Shown here piece by piece: positions 1-15,000 of a stretch of 64,000 bases of DNA; positions within the stretch are counted from its first letter, which is position 1; every line of letters starts with the position of its first letter. Where the stretch lies: NCBI RefSeq assembly GCF_012641265.1, contig NZ_JABAHZ010000001.1:1559446-1623445 (forward strand), written 5' to 3'. Position numbers and translations under genes: made by a program. Source of the DNA: Chitinophaga eiseniae. Lineage in GTDB: Bacteria > Bacteroidota > Bacteroidia > Chitinophagales > Chitinophagaceae. The notes below the pieces were generated by a model that was not told the DNA's origin, searched no databases, and worked only from the letters and a program-made list of their open reading frames with translations.

Positions 1-3000
1 GTCCGACGGCGTAAACACCGGTTGCAGACTTGCCTGGGACACCGCATGGGTAATCAACTGCTGTAACCGGGACAGGTAATCTTCTGCCAGCTCCTGTATG
101 GTACTGCCGTTATAGTGGTGAATACTGAAACTCCAGTACAATACCAGCTCACCATTTTCTATTCCTCCGTTTACAGCTATCTTATGGCGAATATTGACAT
201 CCGTGGTGCTTCCTGTACCCGCCGCTTCCGGCGCAGTGCAGAACCATTTACTACTTCTTCTGGCGGCATCTACCTGCCCCAGGTAGTTAAAGGTGATGTC
301 CCACGGATCTTTGCCCTGCAGCGCTGCCTCGTTATTGATATGTTTTAATACACCATAACCGATCCCCTTATCGGGTAACTGTCTCAGTTGCTCTTTGGTT
401 TCTTTTAACAAAGCGCCTGGTGCCGTATTGCTGTTGTTATTCAACCATACGGGATAGAGACTGGTAAACCAACCTACGGTGTTACTGATATCGATATTCG
501 CGGCAATGTCTTCACGACCGTGCCCTTCCAGGCCCACCACAACGCCGGCGCCATTCCAGGAGTAAAGCGCTGCCGACAATGCAGCCAGCAGCACGTCATT
601 AATTTCTGTATGATAGGCTTTCGGAACTTCCTGTAGTAAATGTTGGGTGAAAGTAGCATCCAGGTGTATGGTATGCGTGTCCATATCATTACCGGTCAGT
701 TTACCGTGGTAGGATTTATCGATTTTTAGCGGCTGGTATTGTTGCACGATATGCTGCCAGTACTCGCGCTGTTGCAACAGGCGGTTACGTTGGCCATAGG
801 CCATCAGTGCCTGTTGCCATTCCCGGTAAGAGCTGGTTTTATGCGCCGGCGTTACCGGTACACCCTGGTGCAACTGATCCAGCACCAGTTCCAGGTCGTC
901 CTGGATAATCTGCCACGACACGCCGTCTACCGCCAGGTGATGAACGATAATGAGCAGGCGGTTGGCCGTTTCATAGGCAGGTGTTAAGAACAGTACGGCA
1001 CGGAATAGTATGCCTGCCTCCGGCTCCAAACTTGCCTGGTACTGATCGCAGTAAGTAGCCAGCGTAGCAGCATAATCTGCCGGGTTAATCTCGCGCAGGT
1101 CCACTACTTCCAGGTTACCGGCATAGTGGCCATAATGCTGTTGCCAGCTATCACCATCACGGGTATACGTAAACCGGAGGCTATCATGACGGAGCATTAG
1201 CTGTTGTACCGCCATGGTTAAGATGCCAGCGTCGATTTGTTTATCAATGCCGATGAATAACTGTTGAATAAAATGTTTCGCAATGGTTTCTTCTTCCAGG
1301 TACCATTGCTGGATAGGCGTCAACCCGCTGTTCCCGGTGAGTATACCCTGTTCGCTGTCGATGACCTTCTCTTTCCGGGTGGCCAACGATGCTGCCAGCC
1401 CGGCGATGGTCTGGTGAACAAACAGGTCTTTAGGCTTCAGGTCATATCCAAACCGTTTGGCCCGGCCTACTACCTGGATCGTGATAATGGAATCGCCACC
1501 CAGTTCGAAGAAGTTGTCGTTCCTGTCGATGTGTGGAATACCCAGCAATTCCTGCCATATGCCGGCCAGTGTTTGTTCCACTTCGCCATTTAAGATAGCG
1601 CGGGTATTGGAAGTAGCTGTGTAAGGCTCTGGCAGCGCTGACTTATCTACTTTTCCGTTGGCGGTGACTGGTATTTTCTCCAGCGGCACCAGCACAGCCG
1701 GCACCATATATGGCGGCAGCTTATCTTTCAGCGAGGACAGGATCTGATCTTTGTCGAAAGTATCTTGCGATACCACGTAAGCGACTAAACGTTTATGCCC
1801 GTTATCATCGGTTTTCACCAGCACTACGGCCTGGGAAACGAAGCCGGTTTGCAGCAGGGCATTTTCAATTTCTCCCGGCTCAATGCGATAGCCACGGATC
1901 TTCACCTGGTCATCTATTCGTCCCAGGTACTCGATGCTGCCATCCGGCAGCCAGCGACCGAGATCGCCGGTGCGGTACAGGCGGGCGCCTGGTTGTTCGC
2001 TGAAATGATCCGGTATAAATTTCTCTGCCGTGAGGGTTGGGCGATATAAATAACCGCGCGCTACCCCGGCGCCGCCAGCGCAAATTTCGCCCGCTACGCC
2101 TACCGGGCATAGTTCGTTTTGCTGATCCAGGATATACACCTGTACATTCGCCAGCGGCTTGCCAATCACCGCGGTATCGCCCTGCAACGGGCTATCCGTG
2201 ATACTGGTGATAACGCTGTTTTCCGTAGGGCCATAGGCGTTAAATACGCGGATGCCTTTTGACTGGAAATACCTGGTATCTTCCCGGTTCAGCGCCTCGC
2301 CGCCGGAAATAATTGTTTTGATGGTACCCAGTTCCTCCCGGATCGTATGTTGATAAGAAGGCGGCAGCAATAGTAATTCCACCTGGTGTTGCCGCACCAT
2401 TTCTCCAAACTTTTCTGCCGACAACAGGTCTTCCTTATGCGGAATCACCAGGCAGCCGCCACTGAGCAAAGTGCTGAAGATTTCGAAACAGGATGCATCG
2501 AAACCGAAAGCGGAGAATTGCAGCACCCGTATGCCAGGTGTTAACGGCAGCACCGCTTCCATATTCAGCGCCAGGTTCACCAATCCTTTGTGCTCGATCA
2601 TTACTCCCTTCGGATGACCGGTACTGCCGGAAGTGTAGATCACATAGGCCAGATCATCCGGCGCAGGAGTGGTGCCAAGGCTAATCCCAGGCTGTTGGGC
2701 AATAGCCTGCCAGTCGTCGTCTGTTCTAATGAGATGAATATGAGCGGGTATATCCAATGAGCCAGCTACCTCCCGGCTGCTGATCATCATCGTAGCCCGG
2801 CTGTCTTCCAGCAGGTAGCTGATGCGTACGGCCGGGTAGGAAGGATCGATCGGAAGATAGCCTCCGCCCGCCTTGAGTACTGCTAATATGGCCACTACCA
2901 TGTCCAATGAACGTTCCAGGCAAACAGGCACCAGGGTTTCTTTCTGTACGCCTTTGCTCACGAGGTACAATGCCAGCTGATCGGAGCGTTGATCCAGTTC

Positions 3001-6000
3001 CCCGTAGGTGAGCGCCTGCGCATCAAATACCAGGGCGGTTTGGCGAGGGGCTATGGCCACCCGCTCTTTAAACAGGTCTATGGCAGATTTCCCTGTAGTG
3101 GTTTGCGGCAACGCGGCGGTATTAAATGTAACGGCTATACGTTTGCGTTCTTCTTCCGTGAGCAATACGAGGTCGCCGGTCTTTGCTACGGGATGCTGCA
3201 CGATATATTCCAGCACCTGCAGGAAATGTTCGCTGATCTGCGTGATATAAGCAGGCGACAACAAGGCGGTATTGTGCTGTAACAGGATCGTAATTTCCTG
3301 TCCTACTCCGATGGTGATGCTCAGTGGATAGTTCGTATGTTCTTCCACATGCAGCTGCTCTATCTGCAGTTTCCAGGGGTAGGCCAGTGTAGCTTCATCA
3401 ACCGGGTAGTTCTCATATACCATTAGGGTATCGAACAGGTCGCCGCTAATACCGGTGTAGCGTTGGCTGTCACGTAACGGTGTATATTGATACTTACGGC
3501 TTTGTACCTGTGCCGCCTGTATGTCGCGCAACCAGTCGGTAACAGGCTGTTCGGGCGTTATGGCGATATGCACCGGCAGGGTATTGATATACATTCCCAC
3601 CTTTCTTTCTATGCCCGGCATATCATCCGGGCGACCAGATACGATAGCGCCGTAGGCCACCTGCTGATTACCGGTATACCGGTATAACAGGTACGCCCAC
3701 ACGCCCTGCATCAGGGTATTGACAGTTAGCCGTTGTTGCTGCGCATAAGCGGTAATGAGGCGTGTTTTGTTCGCATCCAGTACCACCGGCGTCGTCTTAT
3801 AACGTCCCTGGGCTTTTGTCCGGTCTGCGCTGCTGATAAACGGAAGCAGGGTGCTGTTACTGATACCGGCCAGGTATCCACGCCAGTAGGCGCCTTCTTC
3901 CTCTTTGTCCCTGCGCTCCAGGTAACGGATATATTCTTCGTAATGGTCAATGGCAGTTGCCTCCGGTTGCTTTCCGGATGCCAGGGCTTCGTAGGTACGC
4001 AGCAGCTCTTCCAGCAATACGGGCATTGACCAGCCATCTACCAACAGGTGATGATAGGTCCATACCATGCGCCAGGTATCATCGGTCAGCTGCAGGAGGC
4101 TCATCTTCATTAATGGCGGCGCCGTAAAATCAATACCTTGCTGCAGCACTTCCGCTTCATGCGCCATCCAGGCTGCTTCCTGGGCGGCCGCATCCAGGTG
4201 ACGATAGTCCAGTAGCGTTACCGGCAGTTGTACATTACGGTACACGCATTGTACCGGTACATGGAAAGCATCATGATAAAACGCGCTGCGCAGAATGGTA
4301 TGCTGCTGCAACAGGTGCTGCCAGCTTTGTACAAAAGCGTTGATATCGGTTTGATACAACAGGTAGGTAAACTGCTCCGTATAAGCATCTACCGTGTTAT
4401 CGTACAAACCATGGAACAGCATACCTTCCTGTAGTCCGCTCAGCCTGTACATGGCAGTAATTTCCTGGCGGCGTGTTGTATCACCCGGCATCGGCGTATC
4501 CAGGAACCGGTCCAGCTCCGTATTGCTCACTACCCCACCGAGTCCGTAATCGGATGGCGTCAGCAACGGCTGTTTGGCCGCCTGCCCTACGCTATGCAGG
4601 ATAATCGTTTCCAGTTCATCGATATACTTTTGCGCCAACGCTATAATGGTACTGTCGTTGTAATGTTTGCTGCTATAGCTCCAGTCCAGTACCAACTCGC
4701 CGCCGGTAACCATACCGTTTACAGCAATTTTACGACGCACCGTGTAGTCATCGCCCACTTCTGCGCCGGCAGGTTCGTCGGTAACGGCAAACCATTTGCC
4801 TCCACTGGTCACAGTATCAAACTGCCCGAGATAGTTGAAGGTGATATCCCATGGATCGTTGCCCTGCAACGCTGCCAGCTTATTGATATATTTCAGTACG
4901 CCGAAGCCAATTCCTTTGTCAGGGATCTGGCGCAGCTGTTCTTTCAGGTGACGCAATAATGTGCCGCTGTCTCCCACAGTATTACCTGGTAACAGTACCG
5001 GGTACAGGCTGGTAAACCAACCCACGGTATTGCCTACATCAGTTCCTCTATTGATATCTTCCCGGCCATGCCCTTCCAATCCTATCACCACATCACCACT
5101 TACCCACCCATTCAGGGCCAGGGCAAATGCATTCAGCAATACATCGTTTATTTCTGTACGATAGGCAGCCGGTACTTCCTGCAGTAATTTTTGCGTAAAG
5201 AAGGGGCCCAGTTTCACCTGGTAATGTGCCATATCTTTTATCCACAGCACCCCATCGTAGGTATTATCTACCGGTAAAGGCCGGTATTGCTGCACGATGC
5301 CAGACCAATAGTCTGCCTGTTTCAACAGGCGATCTGTTTGCCCGTATTTTACCAGTGCCTCGTGCCATTGCCTGTAAGAACTGCTCTTGTTACCCAACGA
5401 CACCGGTTCATTGCGATACAGGCCATCTATTAAACGTTCCAGGTCTTCGAGTAAAATACGCCATGATACGCCATCTACTACCAGGTGATGAATGGCCAGC
5501 AGCAAGCGGTTATGGGTATCACCGGCAGGTGTTAAAAATAATACGGCACTGATACAATTACCTTTTGTTACATCAATACTGCGTTGATAACTGTTACCAT
5601 AAGTCTCCAGCATTCCGGGTAACTCGTCCGGCGATTCCGTTTGCAGGTTCACCACATTCAGCATACCCTCGGTAGTACTGTACGCCTGTTCCCATCCGCC
5701 TGGACCATAGGTGTATTTGAAACGCAGGCTATCATGGTACTGCACCAGTTGCATAATAGCAGCAGACAAGGTAGAAGAAGGAATACGCTTGTCTATGGTC
5801 AGTAACATGCTCTGATTGAAGTGAGAAGGCGTAGTACCTTCTTTTTCAAAATACCATTGCTGCACCGGTAATAAGCCACAGCTACCGCTTTGTATTTCCT
5901 GGTCGGCCGACAGCGATGTAGCGGCATTCTTACGGGCCGACATCACCGCGTATAACATGGCAATGGTCTGGTAGTCGAATAAATCGCCTACCTGTAATTC

Positions 6001-9000
6001 ATAACCACTCCTTCTTACCCGGCTCACTACCTGTATGGTGATAATAGAGTCGCCACCCAGCGCAAAAAAGTTATCGTTGATCCCTACTCTTTCTACGCCC
6101 AGCACTGCTTCCCATATACCTGCCAGGGTACGTTCCAGCTCATTACGGGGAGCTACATAACTATCTGTTTGCAGGGTTTGTACATCCGGGTCTGGCAAGG
6201 ATTTTTTGTCGATCTTACCATTTGCCAGCAATGGGAAATAATCCAGTACCATCAGCAGCGAAGGCACCATATAGTCTGGCAGCTGCGCAGTAAGCTGCTC
6301 CAGTATTTCCTCTTTGTCAACATCCTCTTCTGCCACCACATAGGCTACCAGCCGTTTATTACCAAGATGATCATTTTTAACAATTACCACCGCCTGTTTT
6401 ACGGTAGCACAATTGTTCAGCGCTCTTTCTATTTCTCCCAGCTCTATACGGTAACCACGTATTTTCACCTGGTCATCCACACGGCCCATGAAGAGGATAT
6501 TACCATCCGGAAGATATTTTACCATATCACCGGTGCTGTATAACCTGCCATTGCCAAAAGGATCTGCTATAAATTTAGTGGCGGTCAGCGCTTCATTGTT
6601 CAGGTATCCCTGGGCCACCCCTTCACCACCGATATACAGTGCTCCAGGAACGCCTACCGGGCATAACTGCAGCTCATTGCTGAGCACATACACCTGCGTA
6701 GCGGAGAATGGCTTACCCACCGGAATGCTCTCACTATAAGTAACATTCCTGTCTACGATATGCAGCAATTTACCGATCGTGGTTTCTGTAGGCCCATAGT
6801 GGTTTACTACGGTACAATCAGTGCCCGTTGCATAGATCGAAGCTGCTACGGCTGCTTCCAGGGCTTCTCCCCCAAAGATCAACAGCTTTTCGGGCACCAG
6901 TAACCGGTCTGGTAAACATAAAGCCTTCCAGTGCGAAGGCACTATTTTGATACAATCAATCGGGTGCCTGTCGAGATAGTTATATAAAATAGTGGTATCC
7001 TGTACCATTTCTTTGGAGAAGATGTGTAACGCGCCCCCATTGGCCAATGCGCCAAAGATCACGGTATTGCCCAAGTCAGTGGCCATACTGGACATGAGTC
7101 CAAAAGAGCCGCATCCCTTTATAGGCAAAGCATTGGTGAGACCGGCAATATAGTCTGCCAGGTTGTGGTGCGTAACCACTACACCCTTCGGCTGACCGGT
7201 ACTACCAGAGGTATAAATCACATATACCGGGTGATCGGCCCGGGTGAGTCCGGGGAGATTTTCCTTGCCGTTGACTTTAATATCGTTCCAGTCATCGTCC
7301 AGTAGTATGATGTCTGCAGGATCTGCCTGTAGCCGGTCGGCATACTTACCCAGCGTAATGATATTGGAAGCATCGGTATCTTCCAGCATAAACCGGATAC
7401 GGTCTTCCGGAAAATCCGGTTCCACAGGTACATAGGCGCCTCCCGCTTTCAGGATGCCCAGGATGCTGACCATCATATGGAGCGACCGTTCCATACAAAC
7501 CGGTACCAGGGTGCCTGCCTTTACGCGTCTGCTTCTTAAATAATGCGCCAGGCAATTAGCACGTTCATTCAGCTCGCGATATGTCAGCGTATCCTCTTCA
7601 AATACCACTGCTGTAGCGTCCGGCGAGCGGTTGGCCTGCGCTTCAAACAGGTCCACAAAAGTGATTTGTTTCGTATACTCCTGTTCGTAAGTACCTTTTA
7701 CAGACAACAGTTGTTGTTCCTCAGCAGCAGTCAGCATGGGCAATAAAGCAACGTGTTGTGCCGGCGATGCTACCACTGCATACAGCAGTTGCTGAAAATG
7801 CCCGATCATACGTGCCACCGTAGCTTCTTTAAACAGGTCGGCGCAATACACCACTGTTCCATTCAGTCCATCTTCATCTTCGTCCATGCTAAACACCAGG
7901 TCAAATTTGGCGGACGTATGTTCTACCGTTTCCTCCGATAAAACAATATCTCCAAATTGAAGATCCGGTTGATTGATGTTATTCTGCAAGCCGAATACCA
8001 CCTGGAATACAGGCCGATGGCTCCGGTCGTTGTCCACTACCACCTGGTCTACTATTTTTTCAAATGGTACCTCCTGGTGTTCGAAAGCCTGCAATGTTGT
8101 TTGTTTTACCTGTTGCAGCAGTGCACGGAAAGAAGGATTGTCCCGCAGATCTACCCGCAGCGCCAGCATATTGATGAAGAAGCCGATGAGTCCTTCTATT
8201 TCCTGTTGTGTTCTACCGGCTATCGGGCTACCTACACAGATATCTTCCTGGCCGCTGTAGCGGTACAGCATTACATTAAAGGCGGTGAACAGGGTCATAA
8301 ACAGGCTCACGCCTTCCTGCCGGCTCAACTGATGCAACGCTGTGGTTAGCTCAGCGGGCAACTGGAAGCTGATGGCTCCTCCCCTGGTGCTTTTCACCGG
8401 TGGTCTTGGATAGTCCAGCGGCAGGTTCAACGGGGTGATGCCTGCCAGGTTTTCTTTCCAGTAAGCCAGTTGTTTATCCAGTACGTCGCCGGTGATATAA
8501 GTTCTTTGCCAGATGGCATAATCTGCGTACTGAAGCGCCATTTTATCCAGGAGTACTTCCGCTCCGGCAGCAGCGGCCATATAAAATGCCACCAGCTCTT
8601 TCACCAGGATGCCGGTAGACCAGGCATCAGAGGCAATGTGGTGCGTGGTGATGACCAGGATATGTTCATCGGCTCCAAGCACTACCAGGTCGGCCCGCAG
8701 CATATGATCTACAGATAAATCAAACGGCACATCGATGATGGATTTTATAAAGCCTTGCAACGCAACAGCATCTTCTTTATAGGCGGGCAGATCGGTGATG
8801 TTCAATGTCCACTTGTTCTCATCCAGTATGTATTGGTAGCCGCGGCCATCATTTTGGCGGATGACAGTTCGTAATATTTCATGGCGGTTGACCACACTAC
8901 GCAGGGAGGTTGACAGCGCATCGATATCCAATGATCCGCGAAGCCGCAGTACTGCTGGTACATGGTACTGCACACTTCCTTCCAGCTGGTCAATAAACCA

Positions 9001-12000
9001 GAGGCGTTCCTGGCTGAAGGACAGCGGAATACGTGCGGGCCTTTTGCCAGCTTTCACCGCAGGCAGGAATGTTTGCGTGGCTTGTCCGGCTAAAAAGGCT
9101 GCCAGCTGATGAATTTCCGGGTACAGGAATATAGACCTGACGGTGAGTTCCACGGCTATTTTTTTCCGCAGTACCGCTACCATGCGCATCGACAGCAACG
9201 AGTGCCCTCCCAGTTCAAAGAAATTATCGTATATGCCTACCCGTGGCAGCAGCAGCAATTCCTGCCAAACACCGGCCAGTAACTGTTCCATTTCATTGCG
9301 TGGGGCTACATATTCATGGGTAGCCGGCGCGCCGGCGTGTATATCCGGTAATGCCTTACGGTCTACTTTTCCGTTGGATGTTAAAGGCATCTTATCTAAC
9401 GTAATAAACAGGGCCGGTATCATATAGTCCGGTAACCGTTGCTTCAGCACGCCGATCACCTGTTCGCGGTCGAAGCGTGTTTCCGAAACAATATAGGCGG
9501 CCAGTATTTTACTTCCGGTGCTATCATTTGCAGCCACTACCACTACCTGTTTTACCAGGCCGCTCTGCAACAATACGTTTTCAATTTCTCCCAGTTCTAT
9601 ACGGTAGCCGCGGATCTTCACCTGCTGATCTATACGACCCAGGTATTCAATATTACCGTCTGCCAGCCAGCGGGCCTGGTCCCCGGTTTTATACAAGCGG
9701 TTGTAATCTGCGTTATTGCTGAATGGGTTTGGCAGGAAACGTTCTTTGGTTAATGCTTCGCGGTTCAGGTATCCACGCGCCAAACCGGCGCCGGATACAT
9801 ACAATTCGCCCGGCACACCTACCGGAGATACCTGCATGTTGGCGTCGAGGATGTATAGGCCCAACGTAGGAATCGCTTTACCTATAATACTGCTGCTGCT
9901 TTGCAAATGTGCGGTACCTATCTCCTGGTAAGTTACATGCACGGTGGTTTCTGTAATACCATACATGTTCACCATCTTGCAAGACGGATATAATTCCTTC
10001 CATGGCTTTATCATCACCGGGTTCAATGCCTCTCCTCCAAATATCACGTACCTGACAGGCACCGTTGGCGCATTGTCCACCAGGTATTCCTGCAATATAT
10101 AGAAGGCAGCGGGTGTTTGGTTGAGCACTGTTACTCCTTCCGACAGCAACAGCTGCCCGAATAAGGCGGCATCCCTGGCCACCTGTTTTGATACAATTAC
10201 CAGGCGGCCGCCATAGAATAAAGCGCCATACATTTCCCATACGGAAAAGTCGAAACACATGGAATGGAACATGGTCCACACATCGTTGCTGTCGAAATCA
10301 TACAGCGGCGTATCGGTTTCAAACAACCGCACTACGTTGTAATGCTCCAGCAACACGCCTTTCGGCTGTCCGGTAGAACCGGAAGTATAGATCACATATG
10401 CCAGGTGATGCGGATGGATAAAGCTTTCGGGGTTATCTTCCGGGAATTCTTCCAGGATATGCTGATCGGTATCTAACGATACTACAGCAACGGATGCTTC
10501 CTCCCCGAGTAAATGCGCGCTTTCACTATTAGTCACAATGTATTGCGCGCCTGTATCCGTTAGCATAAACCGGACCCTTTCCTGCGGATATTCCGGATCG
10601 ATGGGAACATAGGCGCCGCCAGCCTTCAGTATCCCCAGCATGGCGATGATCATTTGTTCGCTGCGCTCCAGGAATACCGGTACCAGCGTATCTTCCCGAA
10701 CGCCTAGTTTCCTTAAATAATGCGCCAGCTGGTTGGCCCGGCTATTCAGTTCCTGATAGGTGAGTTGTGTAGATTCAAACACTACCGCTACTGCATCTGG
10801 TGTAAGCAGCACCTGCCGGTCGAAAAGGTCGATAATCGTTTGGTTCCTCGGGTAGTCTGCTACCTGGCTGTTGAATGCGGCCTGTAGCTGCTCTTCTTCT
10901 GCCGGGGTGGTGATGCGCAGGGTATTGATCTGCGCGGCGGGTGCATGGACGATAGAACGCAATAACTGCTCGAAATGCTTCATCATTTGTTTAATCCTGT
11001 CGGCGCTAAACAAGTCGGTGCAATATTCAGCGTACCCGCGGATACCATCGTGCTGCTCTTCCAAAGAAAGGGTGATGTCGCACAAAGTTGTTTTATGCGG
11101 TACTTCTTCATAGGCCAGGTGCAGATCGCCTAATAACAGCTCCGGCACGGGTGGTGTATTCTGCAATACAAACATGGCCTGGAACAGCGGACTACGGCTC
11201 ATATCCCGATCTTTCACCAACTGCTCTACTATCTTTTCAAAAGGCACCTGCTGATGTTCATATGCGTCGAGTGTCGTATTTTTCACCTGTTGCAGCAGAA
11301 CGCTGAAAGAAGGATTATCGCTGAGGTCTGCTCTCAATGTCACCGTATTCAGGAAGAAGCCGATCAGTCCTTCCGTTTCCTGTTGTGTTCTGCCGGACAC
11401 GGGGGAGCCTACGCAAATATCTTCCTGGCCACTATAGCGCTGCAGCAACACCTGGAAGGCAGTTAACAATGTCATAAACAGGGTAACACCCTGTTCCTTC
11501 GACAACAGTTGCAGCTGTTGGGTTAATTCCTGGTCGATATGGAACCAGCTAATGGCGCCGTTAAACTGCTGCACTGCTGGCCGTGGGTAATCTGTGGGCA
11601 GGTCTAACGGCAATACATTGCGCAGTTGCCGGTTCCAGTAGGTCATTTTTTCCTCCAGGATGGCTCCGTTAAAACTATTGCGCTGCCACAGGGCGTAATC
11701 AGCATATTGAATTTCCGGCTTCTCCAGTATCGGCGCCCGTTTTTCTGCGTAAGCCCGGTACAGTTCCACCAGTTCTTTTACCAGTATGGATATAGACCAA
11801 CCATCGCAGGCAATATGATGAATGGTGAGCAAGAGCAAATGCTCGTTGGCCGATAACGGCAGCAGATGCGCTCTCAGCATATGATCGCGGCACAGGTCAA
11901 ATGGCATATCTGCCAGCGTGCTTAATAACTGTTTTAGGGTGGCTTCATCCGCCAGCTCCGGGGCTTGCGGTACGAGGTTAAGTTGCCATTGATCCTTATC

Positions 12001-15000
12001 CATGACATGCTGCCAGGCCATGCCATCTTTTGGCGTGATGACGGTGCGTAATACTTCATGCCCGTTCACCACGTTACGGAGCGCATATTCCAGGCCGGCT
12101 ATGTCGAGGTTACCATGCAAGCGCAGTATTACCGGCATATGGTAAGGTACGGTGCCCTCCAGCTGATCAATGAACCACAACCGCTCCTGGCTGAAAGACA
12201 GTGGGATACTGGCAGGCCGCGGGCCGGCAACTAACGGCGGCAAAGACGAACCTTTTTCCTGTTGCTGCAGGTAGGCTGCCAGCAACGCAATGGTGGGATA
12301 GATGAAGAAGTCTTTTACCGTCAACTCCACATCCAGTTCTTTACGAACTGCGGACACCACGCGTGTAGCAAGTAATGAGTGACCACCTAATTCAAAGAAG
12401 TTATCCTGTATACCCACACGATCCACTCCCAGCAGGTGTTGCCAGATATCGGCCAACTGTTGTTCTGTTTCATTAGTGGGGGCTACGTAGTTAATCAGTC
12501 GTTTACGTTGTATGTCTTCCCATGCCGCCAGGAACTTACGGTCTACCTTACCATTACCGGTTAACGGCAACTGTTGCAAGGCTACAAAATCTGCCGGCAC
12601 CATGTATTCCGGCAGGCGATCCAGCAGTTGCTGTTTGATGCCTTTCTGCAATGATTCGCAGATATCGGTAAACAGTGGGATGTTTGTTTTCACCAGGTCG
12701 GTAAAACTGATGCTGTTGCTGTAGGATTGTTCTACGAAACCATTAAAGCGATCCCGTTCTATCAGCAGGTTTACTTTCAGGGGATCTTCATCCAGCAGGA
12801 AGCGGTAATTATAACCGGCAGCTGTTGCCTCCGCCAATATTTCATTAACGGTATGCGTTACTTCATCCGGCGCGCTGATATAGGCCGATAAGTCGCCTAC
12901 ATTGCTGAACAGGTTGTTTTTCAGTGCATGATCCAGCATGCGTTCTCTCCATACACGATGTCCCGGCACATCCTGTAAGGCAATAACCGGGATACGGTTT
13001 GTTAACTGATCAATGATGCTGCTTTTATCGGCAATGCTGTCCCAGGGCTGCCAGTCGGGCTGCAATACCGGCTTTTCAATGCCCACATGCATGATCACGG
13101 TATAACGGTAAAGGCTCAACTCATTGATGTAATCACCTTGCTTCCATACAATTTCCACGTGGGTGATTTCCGGGAAGCGTGTTTGCAGCTGATAAAAATA
13201 GGCGGGAGAAAAACACAATTCTTCTTCCCTTAATACCTCCTGCTCTACACTCCATTCCAACTCGCGCACACTGGTTTTATCATGTAATTTATCCAGTTGC
13301 AGGCGGCGTTTGAAAGCAGGCAGCAAGCGCAGGTCACGAACGTCGCCCACTACAATGCGGCCCTTGCCTTTCAGCAGGGAAATGGCTTTTGCGAGTACAT
13401 CGGTCATGTAAGCGGCCCCTGGAAAATATTGCACAATGGAGTTGAGTATCACCAGGTCGATCTCTTCTTTCTCTTCCAGGATAATTTCATGTGCCGCACA
13501 TAATTTCATTTCTGTATCCGGGTAACGGCGTTCGCCTTTGCTGATGCGGCGCAAGATCTGTTCTACCGACACGCGGGAAAAGTCGGTCCCGATATAACGG
13601 TCGATATGGTCGGCAATCGGGTAATAGATCAACCCGGTACCAGACCCTATTTCCAGCACCCTTTTGGGTTGCAGCGCTATGATCAGGCGGGTAACATCAT
13701 CTACCCATTGCTGCATGTTTTCAGCAGGAATGGGCCCGCCGGTGAAGCTGTCGTTCCAGCCGGTAATATTGAACTCTTCATCGAGGTCTTCTATCTCGTC
13801 TGTTTTACTGTAAGCGGTATCGTATAAAGCTCTCCAGCTGGCGATCTGCGACTGTGACAGCTCGTATTCTTTCTGCTGTACGGCTTCCTGTTCCGGGATA
13901 TAATAGCTTACCAGTCTTTTTTCACCGGTAGCCTGTTGTTTTACGACTACGCAACTGTCGCCTACTTCCGGCAGGTTGTTTAGTGCCCGTTCAATTTCTC
14001 CGGGTTCAATACGGTAACCGCGGATCTTCACCTGGTCGTCGATTCTTCCTGCGTAGGCAATGGTGCCATCCGGCAGCCAGCGGGCTTTATCGCCGGTGCG
14101 ATACCAGCGGCCGGGGGCATTTTCCAGCATTACATATTTCTCTGCCGTTAAATCTGTTCTGTTGATATAACCCAGTGAAACGCCATCGCCACCAATATAG
14201 AGCTCCCCACTTACCCCTATCGGCACCAGCTGTTTATTTTCATCCAGTATACGGATGCTGGTATTGGCCATAGGCGCCCCAATGGGAACAGATAATTTTC
14301 CGTTTAACTCATTTACTTCGTAACAGGTAGCGGCCACGGTTATTTCGGTGGGGCCGTACATATTTACGAGCTTACCTGGTCCCAGCACGGCCAGGGCTTT
14401 TTCCAGGTGCGGCAGGGAGGCTTTTTCGCCACCGAACAAAATTTTCCGCATCGGTTTCAGACCGGAGATCTGATTATCGATAAAGTTGTGGAATAAGGCC
14501 GTAGGGAAAAGCGCGATGGTTATTTTCTCTGCTGCGATGATCCTTGATAATTCAAATACATCGATGGCTGCGTCGTCATCCACCATACATAAGCAGGCGC
14601 CGTTGAGCAGCGCGCTGTAAATATCGAACGTAGTACCATCAAATGCGTAATTAGAGCATTGGAGCAGCCGGTCGCCGGGCAGTACTGCGGTGGCGCCACG
14701 GTCGAAGGCCAGGTTAATAATATTCTTATTGGTGATGGCAATACCTTTGGGGGTCCCGGTGGTGCCCGAGGTATACATCACGTTAATGCAGGCATCGCTG
14801 CCGGTTCGTATACCCGGCGGCGTTAGTGCGCTTTTACGCGCGGCGCTGATGTCAAGACCTGGCGTAAACTGGTCCATTCCGGAGGCGTTAAACAACTCCT
14901 TGCTGGTATATAGCAGCGTAGTGATGCCCGCGTCTTCCATCATGCCATGCAGGCGATCTGCCGGGTAAGCCGTGTGAAAAGGCGCATAGGCATTGCCACT